Shown one piece after another: positions 46,776-53,363 of a stretch of DNA of 64,000 bases. The notes under the pieces were generated by a model. It ran no database searches. It had not been told where the DNA came from and saw only the letters and a program-made list of their open reading frames with translations. The stretch spans positions 1-64,000 of the forward strand of contig CALXUM010000005.1 in the NCBI GenBank assembly GCA_944391685.1, in the 5' to 3' direction. Each line of letters begins with the position of its first letter. Position 1 is the first letter of the stretch. The stretch comes from an uncultured Alphaproteobacteria bacterium. GTDB lineage: Bacteria > Pseudomonadota > Alphaproteobacteria > RF32 > CAG-239. The translations under genes were made by a program, and so were the position numbers.

Positions 46776-46851
46776 TGGTGATCCCAGCGAGACTCGAACT
46801 CGCGTTACCGCCGTGAGAGGGCGATGTCCTAGGCCACTAGACGATGGGACC
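46776..46851 (-). tRNA. tRNA-Glu (anticodon CTC), CCA encoded
   Basis: The minus strand folds as a full cloverleaf. The acceptor stem is GGTCCCA with TGGGATC, the discriminator is A and an encoded CCA ends at 46776. The anticodon loop is CT-CTC-AC between CCGCC and GGCGG, reading GAG codons. The T-arm is GCGAGTTCGAGTCTCGC. It sits at the edge of the two accessory gene modules, a typical neighbourhood for insertion. Confidence 0.93.
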
Positions 46852-46975
46852 TCTATATTTTAAGAACATCACTTTAATAATCTAAAAAAAAACAATATGC
46901 AAGAAATTTTTATAAAAAAATGTAAATCACTTGCTGTGAGTTAAGCTAACTGCAAAAAAAATAGCATTTTTAAGG

Positions 46976-47004
46976 TTGACATAATAATAAAAAGTTTATA
47001 TAAA
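46976..47004 (+). promoter_or_regulatory. Consensus sigma-70 promoter upstream of ffh
   Basis: TTGACA (46976-46981), a 17-base spacer and TATAAA (46999-47004). Transcription would begin near 47011 and produce a leader of about 260 bases before the ffh start. Confidence 0.82.
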
Positions 47005-47130
47005 AAGCACAGGTTTTTCATATTAATAACCGAAAACTCAATACACTCCAAGGAGTGCCGCCAGTCAGCGAGGGTTCGCACACTGGCGTGCAATAGTATG
47101 TAGGTATTAGGTTTGGTATGAAATAGGATT

Positions 47131-47159
47131 AAGTAGCGGGGTAATGCCCCTACTGCAAA
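47131..47159 (+). repeat. 29-bp palindromic repeat, copy 1
   Basis: AAG followed by TAGCGGGGTAATGCCCCTA and CTGCAAA, identical to 47238-47266. The core GTAGCGGGGTAATGCCCCTAC can form a tight hairpin (GTAG/GGGG with CCCC/CTAC). Confidence 0.88.
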
Positions 47160-47237
47160 ACTAAAAACGAACTTCAAGGTGCTGATTCTTAAGATAGTGC
47201 AGGGAGCAAGCATCGCGGGTTCAACAGGAAAGAGGAG

Positions 47238-47266
47238 AAGTAGCGGGGTAATGCCCCTACTGCAAA
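47238..47266 (+). repeat. 29-bp palindromic repeat, copy 2, between an SD-like sequence and the ffh start
   Basis: Second identical copy. It begins right after GAGGAG (about 47232-47237) and ends three bases before the GTG of ffh at 47270, so it separates the ribosome site from the start by a hairpin. Confidence 0.85.
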
Positions 47267-47269
47267 GTA

Positions 47270-48664
47270 GTGTTTGAGACGCTGACGGACAAATTGAGTG
47301 CTGTTTTTAATAAAATCACTTCACGCGGGGTGCTTAGTGAAGATGATATAAACAACACCATGCGTGAAATCCGCATTGCTTTATTGGAAGCGGATGTCTC
47401 TTTGCCTGTGGTAAAAGATTTTATTGCCAAGGTTAAGGAACAAGCTTTAGGTGAGAAGGTTGTCCGTTCAATTCAACCTGGTCAGATGGTTGTAAAAATT
47501 GTCCATGATGAGTTGGTAAAGCTTTTGGAATCAGGTAACGGAGAGCTTAATTTGCAGTCTGTTCCTCCCGTTTGCATCTTAATGGTAGGATTACAGGGTT
47601 CAGGTAAAACAACTTCTTCAGCTAAAATAGCCCGTCGTTTGAGCCAAAGGAATAAAAAGAAGGTTTTGCTGGCATCGTTGGATGTCTATCGTCCGGCCGC
47701 ACAAGAACAATTGGCACAGTTGGCCTCACAGGTAGGAGTTGCCAGTTTGCCGATTATAAAGGGAGAAAAACCGGCAGCAATTACCAAAAGAGCTTTGGAT
47801 TATGCCAAAAAAGGCGGTTTTGATGTTATTATATTAGATACGGCAGGACGTCAACAGATCAACCAAGAACTTATGGATGAAGTTGTTGAGATTAAAAAGC
47901 TTTCTAACCCGACTGAGGTTTTGCTGGTTGCCGATGCCATGATTGGGCAAGAAGCATGCAATGTTGCCAAGGAGTTTAACGATCAGGTTGGCATTACAGG
48001 TTTAGTTTTGACCAGAATAGACGGTTCCAGCCGTGCCGGTGCAGCTTTGTCAATGAAAATGGTTGCCGGCGTTCCGATAAAATTTTTAGGCACCGGTGAA
48101 AAGACCGATGAAATAGAAGAGTTCCATGCTGACCGTTTGGCCGGCAGGATTTTAGGGCAGGGCGACGTTGTGTCTTTGGTTGAAAGAGCCATTGAAAACG
48201 TTGACCGCGAAGAAACCGAGAAAATGGCCGCCAAGATGATGAAAGGCCGTTTTGACTTGACTGATATGCTAACCCAGTTAAGACAGGTTCAAAAATTGGG
48301 CTCACTCGGGGGAATTATATCAATGATACCCGGTTTGTCCAAATTTAAGAGTCAGATTGAAGCTGCCGGAGTCGGCGACAATCTGATAAAAAAACAAGAG
48401 GCGATAATTCTTTCCATGACCACAGAGGAAAGGAAAAATCCCGATATTATCAAAGCATCCCGCAAGAAAAGAATTGCGGCCGGCTCCGGAGTAGAAGTTC
48501 ATGAGGTTAACAAATTGCTCAAATCGTATGAGCAAATGTCAACTATGATGAAAAGAATGGGCAAGATGGGCGGCCTTAAAGGTATGCCCAATCCTGCAAT
48601 GTTAAAAAATTCTCCGTTAGGCGGAATGTTTGGCGGAGGAATGGGAAAATTCCCGTTTAAGTAA
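47270..48664 (+). CDS. ffh: Signal recognition particle protein Ffh
   Basis: SRP54 GTPase that targets nascent inner-membrane proteins to FtsY. The N domain starts MFETLTDKLSAVF. The P-loop is GLQGSGKT (107-114), followed by DTAGRQQ and LTRIDGSSRAGAALS. The Met-rich M domain ends with KGMPNPAML. The 464-residue length is normal. Translation starts at a GTG at 47270; the nearest Shine-Dalgarno-like sequence (GAGGAG) is about 32 bases upstream, with a 21-base hairpin between. It heads the conserved ffh-rpsP-rimM-trmD-rplS cluster. Confidence 0.95.
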   Translation: MFETLTDKLSAVFNKITSRGVLSEDDINNTMREIRIALLEADVSLPVVKDFIAKVKEQALGEKVVRSIQPGQMVVKIVHDELVKLLESGNGELNLQSVPPVCILMVGLQGSGKTTSSAKIARRLSQRNKKKVLLASLDVYRPAAQEQLAQLASQVGVASLPIIKGEKPAAITKRALDYAKKGGFDVIILDTAGRQQINQELMDEVVEIKKLSNPTEVLLVADAMIGQEACNVAKEFNDQVGITGLVLTRIDGSSRAGAALSMKMVAGVPIKFLGTGEKTDEIEEFHADRLAGRILGQGDVVSLVERAIENVDREETEKMAAKMMKGRFDLTDMLTQLRQVQKLGSLGGIISMIPGLSKFKSQIEAAGVGDNLIKKQEAIILSMTTEERKNPDIIKASRKKRIAAGSGVEVHEVNKLLKSYEQMSTMMKRMGKMGGLKGMPNPAMLKNSPLGGMFGGGMGKFPFK

Positions 48665-48684
48665 ACAAATTGAAAGGAAAATAA

Positions 48685-49101
48685 ATGTCAGTACGTATCA
48701 GACTGTCTCGTGGTGGTTCTAAAAAACGTCCGTTTTATCGTGTAGTTGCAGCAGATCAACGTGCACCTCGCGATGGTCGTTTCATTGAAAGATTGGGTTC
48801 ATATAATCCGATGCTTCCTCAAGACCATGCAGATCGTTTTACCATTAATGAAGAGCGTGTAAAATACTGGTTGTCAAAAGGTGCTCAACCAACAGAAAGA
48901 TTGCAGAAAATGTTATCTGCACTTGGTTTGGTATCAGCTCCTGCATTGCGTGAACAACCAAACAAATCTGCTCCTAAAGCTAAAGCTCAGGAAAGATTAA
49001 AGGAAAAAGAAGAAAAAGCCAAAGCCGCCGCTGAAGCTGCTGCTCAGGCTGCCGCTGCTCCTGCAGAAGAAGCTCCGGCTGAAGAAGCTTCTGCCGAATA
49101 A
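48685..49101 (+). CDS. rpsP: 30S ribosomal protein bS16
   Basis: Small-subunit protein that helps assemble the 5' domain of 16S rRNA. The N-terminal core ([19 protein letters not shown], then [12 protein letters not shown]) covers about residues 1-85. A Lys/Ala/Glu-rich tail of about 55 residues extends the chain to 138, longer than the 82-residue E. coli protein; similar tails occur in alphaproteobacteria. It lies 20 bases after ffh, with an AAAGGA ribosome site. Confidence 0.96.
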   Translation: MSVRIRLSRGGSKKRPFYRVVAADQRAPRDGRFIERLGSYNPMLPQDHADRFTINEERVKYWLSKGAQPTERLQKMLSALGLVSAPALREQPNKSAPKAKAQERLKEKEEKAKAAAEAAAQAAAAPAEEAPAEEASAE

Positions 49102-49136
49102 GACAAATTATTAGTTGCCTTTAAGGATTTTGTATT

Positions 49137-49667
49137 ATGACGGAAAGAAAAATTTGTTTGGGAGCTATTGTCGGGGTTCATGGTATCAAAGGAGAGGTAA
49201 AAGTAAAGAGCTTTACCTCTGATGAGAAAAACCTGACCAAATATGGCTGCTTGTCTGATAAAGACGGAAACAAGTTTTTCAACCTTAAAATAAACGGACA
49301 CTCTAAAGAACTTCTCCGCGTTAAGATTGAAGGAGTTGACGACCGTAACCAAGCCGAAAGTTTAATCGGTACCGGGCTTTATATTGAACGCAGCCTGCTG
49401 CCAGAATTGGAAGAAGAAGAGTTTTATCATGCTGATTTGATTGGTCTGAAAGCTCTTGACGCCAAAGGAACCGAGCTTGGAGTTGTCAATGCCTTATACA
49501 ATTTTGGGGCAGGAGATTTGCTAGAGCTGAAAATGGTAAACAACTCTTTAGAAATGTTGCCGTTTACAAAAGAATATGTTCCGGTCATTAATATAAAAGA
49601 CGGTTTTATTATTGTTGAAATGGTGCACTACGCCGCTGAAGAAGAGGAGAAATCCATTGAAAGTTAA
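49137..49667 (+). CDS. rimM: Ribosome maturation factor RimM
   Basis: Assists 30S head maturation and binds uS19. RimM N-domain motifs are GAIVGVHGIKGEVKVKSFT and the PRC-barrel C-domain begins DLIGLKALDAKGTELG. The length of 176 residues is typical. It lies 35 bases after rpsP and overlaps the trmD start by 11 bases. Confidence 0.94.
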   Translation: MTERKICLGAIVGVHGIKGEVKVKSFTSDEKNLTKYGCLSDKDGNKFFNLKINGHSKELLRVKIEGVDDRNQAESLIGTGLYIERSLLPELEEEEFYHADLIGLKALDAKGTELGVVNALYNFGAGDLLELKMVNNSLEMLPFTKEYVPVINIKDGFIIVEMVHYAAEEEEKSIES

Positions 49668-50346
49668 GGTTCTGACAATTTTTCCGGAGCTTTTTCCGGG
49701 ATTTTTGGGATATTCCTTAACCGGCAAAGCTCTTGCCGATGGCAAATGGTCTTTAGATGCGGTAAACATAAGAGATTTTGCTTTTGACAAGCATGGTTCT
49801 GTTGATGACACCCCCACAGGTGGCGGAGCCGGAATGGTAATGCGTCCTGATGTTTTGGGTGCAGCGTTAAAAGAGCACTACCATGGCGGCAGGCTCATAA
49901 ACATGAGCCCTCGCGGCAAAACATTGGACCAAAAATTGGTTCATGAGCTGTCTCAAGAAAAGGAACTGACAATCATATGCAGTCGCTTTGAGGGGATAGA
50001 TGAACGTGTGTTGGAAGCTTTTGGTGCAGAAGATATTTCCATAGGAGACTATATTCTGACCGGAGGCGAACAGGCTGCTCAAATCATGCTTGATGCCGTA
50101 ATCAGGTTGTTACCTGGAGTTTTGGGTAATAGCTGTTCGGTAGATGAAGAAAGCTTTGAGAATAATCTTTTGGAATATCCGCAATATACCAAGCCGGCGG
50201 TTTGGGAAGGTAGAGAGACGCCGGAAGTATTATTGAGTGGGCATCATAAAAACATTGCCGACTGGAGATTGCAGGAGGCGCAAAAGGCAACCAAGGCCAG
50301 ACGGCCTGATTTGTGGAAAAAATATCTTGATTCTAAAAAGAATTAG
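49657..50346 (+). CDS. trmD: tRNA (guanine-N1-)-methyltransferase
   Basis: SAM-dependent SPOUT enzyme making m1G37 in tRNAs with G36-G37, which protects reading frame. Knot motifs are TPTGGGAGMVMRPDV and IGDYILTGGEQAA; RFEGIDERV is also conserved. The TTG at 49657 with AGGAG eight bases before it is the right start (LKVKVLTIFPELF); an upstream in-frame TTG at 49612 would add 15 unsupported residues. The mature length is 229. Confidence 0.95.
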   Translation: MKVKVLTIFPELFPGFLGYSLTGKALADGKWSLDAVNIRDFAFDKHGSVDDTPTGGGAGMVMRPDVLGAALKEHYHGGRLINMSPRGKTLDQKLVHELSQEKELTIICSRFEGIDERVLEAFGAEDISIGDYILTGGEQAAQIMLDAVIRLLPGVLGNSCSVDEESFENNLLEYPQYTKPAVWEGRETPEVLLSGHHKNIADWRLQEAQKATKARRPDLWKKYLDSKKN

Positions 50347-50386
50347 GTGTAAAAGCTAACAAAATACTTATAAAAGGGTAAAAGTG

Positions 50387-50791
50387 ATGAACATTATAGA
50401 AAATATAGAAAAAGAGCAGATGGCAAAGCTCATGGAAGGTAAAGACATTCCGAACTTCAAGCCAGGCGATACTTTGAAGGTTCACACCAAGGTAAAAGAA
50501 GGTGACCGCGAACGTATCCAGGTTTATGAAGGTGTTTGCATTGCCCGCAAAAATGACGGTTTAAACTCTTCTTTCACGGTTAGAAAAATTTCTTTCGGTG
50601 AGGGTGTTGAGCGTGTATTCCCGCTTTATTCTCCCAATGTAGCCAAGATTGAAGTTGCCCGTATCGGTAAAATTCGTCGTGCTAAATTGTATTTCTTGCG
50701 TGCATTGCGCGGACGTTCTGCTCGTATTGCTGATGACTTGAGCGCTGCAGCTAAAGCTCGTGAAGAAGCTGCTTCTCAAGAAAGCGAATAA
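50387..50791 (+). CDS. rplS: 50S ribosomal protein bL19
   Basis: Large-subunit protein at the 30S-50S interface. Signatures are [22 protein letters not shown] and the closing [25 protein letters not shown]. It has a short helical C-terminal extension ending ASQESE. The ATG at 50387 follows a GTG at 50384; either could serve. It completes the ffh-rplS cluster and is followed by a terminator. Confidence 0.96.
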   Translation: MNIIENIEKEQMAKLMEGKDIPNFKPGDTLKVHTKVKEGDRERIQVYEGVCIARKNDGLNSSFTVRKISFGEGVERVFPLYSPNVAKIEVARIGKIRRAKLYFLRALRGRSARIADDLSAAAKAREEAASQESE

Positions 50792-50810
50792 GCTTTAACA
50801 TAAGAAAATA

Positions 50811-50841
50811 AAAACCCCGCCTTAATTAAAGCGGGGTTTTT
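50811..50841. terminator. Terminator between rplS and hisS
   Basis: CCCCGC (50815-50820) pairs with GCGGGG (50831-50836); T-runs in both directions allow bidirectional use for the two converging genes. Confidence 0.9.
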
Positions 50842-50853
50842 ATTATAACTTTT

Positions 50854-52158
50854 TTATTTCTTTATCTCTTGAATTAAGTCATTAAGGTTAAGCGTTTTTT
50901 GCTCTCCAGATAGCATATTTTTCAGTGTATAGGTACTGTTGGCAACTTCATCTTCACCTATAATTACCAAATAAGGAACTTTTATTTTATTGGCATATTC
51001 CATTTTCTTTTTAAATTTACAATCACGCAGCATAACATCAGCGGCAATATCGCTTTGGCGTAATTTTCCGGAAAGAGTTATAGCTTTATCGGCAAAATCA
51101 GGATTTTGAGTAATGATCAAAACCTTAATTGGCGTTGGCCCTGCAATTTTCAAAAGATTATTAGCCCTCAATTGATCAAATAAACGAGTCAAACCGATTG
51201 AAATACCTACACCGGGAAATTTCTTATCCATGAACACACTTGAAAGGTTATCATAACGTCCACCGGAGCAAACCGAACCAAACTGAGGATATTCATCAAA
51301 AAATGTTTCATAAACCGTACCGGTGTAATAATCAAGTCCGCGAGTAATGCTTAAGTCAATCTGTATATTTTGCGGATTAATCCCTAAATTAATTGCTTGA
51401 GCAATAACGATTTTAATTTCACTTAGTCCGTTTTGATAATTTCCATTTTGAATTTTAAAATCTTCAAGTTTTGCTATAATTTCATCGTTTGAGCCTTTGA
51501 TTTTTATAAATTCTAGCAACTTTTTGTTTTTGTCTTCAGGTAATCCCAAATCAGCCAACTCAGCTAAAAAGGCCTCTTCTGGTATCTTTTTAATCTTGTC
51601 AACCAAACGCAAAACATCAACTGTTTTATCGGCAATATCCAAACTTTCCAAAAATCCGGAAAGCAGTTTGCGGTTGTTCAAATAAATTTTGAATGCCGGT
51701 AACTCAAGTTTATTAAATACAGTGTAAATAACCGCCAAAACTTCAGCATCATAAACAATGTTAAGCTCATCACGATCAATAATATCAATATCGCACTGAT
51801 AAAACTCACGAAAACGTCCCTTTTGCGGACGCTCACCACGATAAACCTTGCCGATTTGATAGCGTTTGAACGGAAAAGTCAGATTGTTATTGTAAAGAGC
51901 GACATATTTTGCCAAAGGTACGGTTAAATCAAAACGCATGGCCAAATTGGTATCGCCTTTTTTGAATTCATAAATTTGTTTTTCGGTATCACCGCCTGAT
52001 TTGGATAGTAAGACTTCAGCAAGTTCCAAAACTGGGGTGTCTAATGGAGCAAAACCAAACAACTCATAAGTATGAGCAATGACAGCCTTCATCTTTTCCA
52101 TCACAATTTGCTCTTCGGGCAAAAGTTCCATAAAGCCTTGTAGTGTACGTGCCGTCAT
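50854..52158 (-). CDS. hisS: Histidyl-tRNA synthetase
   Basis: Class II synthetase. Motif 2 is YRGERPQKGRFREFYQCDIDII, and the His-specific region is TRGLDYYTGTVYETF. The C-terminal anticodon-binding domain (about 330-430) includes VLIITQNPDFADKA. Length is 434. It is convergent with rplS. A long minus-strand frame at 52155-52694 beyond it is a shadow of the next gene. Confidence 0.95.
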   Translation of the reverse strand: MTARTLQGFMELLPEEQIVMEKMKAVIAHTYELFGFAPLDTPVLELAEVLLSKSGGDTEKQIYEFKKGDTNLAMRFDLTVPLAKYVALYNNNLTFPFKRYQIGKVYRGERPQKGRFREFYQCDIDIIDRDELNIVYDAEVLAVIYTVFNKLELPAFKIYLNNRKLLSGFLESLDIADKTVDVLRLVDKIKKIPEEAFLAELADLGLPEDKNKKLLEFIKIKGSNDEIIAKLEDFKIQNGNYQNGLSEIKIVIAQAINLGINPQNIQIDLSITRGLDYYTGTVYETFFDEYPQFGSVCSGGRYDNLSSVFMDKKFPGVGISIGLTRLFDQLRANNLLKIAGPTPIKVLIITQNPDFADKAITLSGKLRQSDIAADVMLRDCKFKKKMEYANKIKVPYLVIIGEDEVANSTYTLKNMLSGEQKTLNLNDLIQEIKK

Positions 52159-52341
52159 TTTTTCATCCTTAAAATTAAAATATTAAAAAACCGGCTTTTA
52201 ATTAAGCCCAAAAAGCTTGTTTTGTCAAGGTTAAAGGCAATACAAAAAAAATATCCCCTTGAGGTAGAAGATACTTGTATTTTTTTTAATAAAAATGCTA
52301 TTATCTTTTTCAAGTGATTAAGATTGCATAAAGGAATAAAA

Positions 52342-53340
52342 ATGAAAAAAATTGCAGTAATTGGTGTTGAAGAAGGTCTTGGTCGTGAAGTCCTCAATCT
52401 ATTGGCCGAACAAGGTGTTAAAGCAAAAGATGTTGCAGCATTGGAACCGCGTTCTGCTTTAGGAAACATGGTCTCCTTTGGTGAAGATGAAGATATTGAT
52501 GTTTTAAGTCTTGAAGGGTTTGATTTTAAAACAGTTAAGGCTGCGGTTTTTGCAGTTTCTAAAGATGTTGCCAAAAAGTACATTTCATCAGCCATCACTG
52601 CCGGGATTAAGATTGTTGATTGCTCTTCTTTTTTACAAGGAGAACCTGATGTACCGATGATTGTATGCGGAATTAACGATAATGAAATTACCAAAGCTAA
52701 GCGAGGAATAATATCTGTTCCTTCGGCAGACGTAACTCAAATGTTAATTCCTTTGCAAAAATTACATAAAGAGTATCAGATTAAAAGATTAGTTGTTTCA
52801 ACTTATACATCAACATCTTCCTATGGGCATGCCGCCATGGATGAGCTGTTCAATCAAACTCGTCGTATTTTTATGAATGATACGTTAGCTGACGATAAAG
52901 CTATTTTTCATAAACAAATCGCCTTTAACGTTATTCCTCACATAGGAGATTTTATTGGTGAAGAAACTTTATTTGAATGGGAGTTTAATGCTCAAAGCAA
53001 GCAGGTATTAGGTCCCCAAGTTAAAGTTCATGCCAATTGTGCTGTTATTCCGGCATTTATTGGTTCTGCTCAATATATTAATGTCGAGTTTGCCAAGGAA
53101 GTTGAGGTTGATAAGGCTCGTGAACTTATAAAAAAGGTCAAAGGAGTAGTCGTTTTTGACAAACAAACTGATGGCGGCTATGTAACCCTTAACGATGTCC
53201 AAGGTGAAAATGATGTATATATCAGTCGTTTACGTCAAGATAACAGCGTAGATAACGGCATCAGCTTTTGGTGTGTTGCTGATAATATGCGTGTTGCTGC
53301 CGGAAATATTTTATCTGCAATAAAATTGTTTGAAAAATAA
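52342..53340 (+). CDS. Aspartate-semialdehyde dehydrogenase homologue without catalytic residues (Usg-like)
   Basis: It has the ASADH fold from end to end: an NAD(P)-binding N-terminus (KKIAVIGVEEGLGREV), VSTYTSTSSYGHAAMDELF, and a C-terminal region ending WCVADNMRVAAGNILSA. The catalytic Cys motif PNCST is replaced by VPSADV (A129), the active-site His region GHSE by GSAQ (S242), and the substrate Arg region CVRVP by CAVIP. E. coli Usg, a non-catalytic ASADH relative, shows the same sort of loss. I therefore do not call it asd. The ATG at 52342 has AAAGGAA upstream. mscS follows 23 bases later. Confidence 0.85.
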   Translation: MKKIAVIGVEEGLGREVLNLLAEQGVKAKDVAALEPRSALGNMVSFGEDEDIDVLSLEGFDFKTVKAAVFAVSKDVAKKYISSAITAGIKIVDCSSFLQGEPDVPMIVCGINDNEITKAKRGIISVPSADVTQMLIPLQKLHKEYQIKRLVVSTYTSTSSYGHAAMDELFNQTRRIFMNDTLADDKAIFHKQIAFNVIPHIGDFIGEETLFEWEFNAQSKQVLGPQVKVHANCAVIPAFIGSAQYINVEFAKEVEVDKARELIKKVKGVVVFDKQTDGGYVTLNDVQGENDVYISRLRQDNSVDNGISFWCVADNMRVAAGNILSAIKLFEK

Positions 53341-53363
53341 GTCATAATTTTTAGGAAATAAAG

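Larger units (their letters stand above)
47011..47269 (+). ncRNA. Hairpin-rich leader or small RNA ahead of ffh
   Basis: No gene is visible from 46852 to 47269. After the promoter come CACTCC-AA-GGAGTG (47044-47057), a long stem CGCCAGT (47059-47065) with ACTGGCG (47082-47088), and two copies of a palindromic repeat. The 4.5S RNA core (GGTCCGGAAGGAAGCAGCC type) is not present, so this is not the SRP RNA. It may be a 5' regulatory region or an independent RNA. Confidence 0.5.

Noticed and set aside
47011-47269. 4.5S SRP RNA gene next to ffh
   Set aside because: The conserved GGAA/AGCAG core of domain IV is absent and the hairpins do not form a single long rod.
52155-52694. Minus-strand 179-residue frame after hisS
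   Set aside because: It is antisense to the Usg-like gene, which has clear homology and a ribosome site; the translation has no family features.
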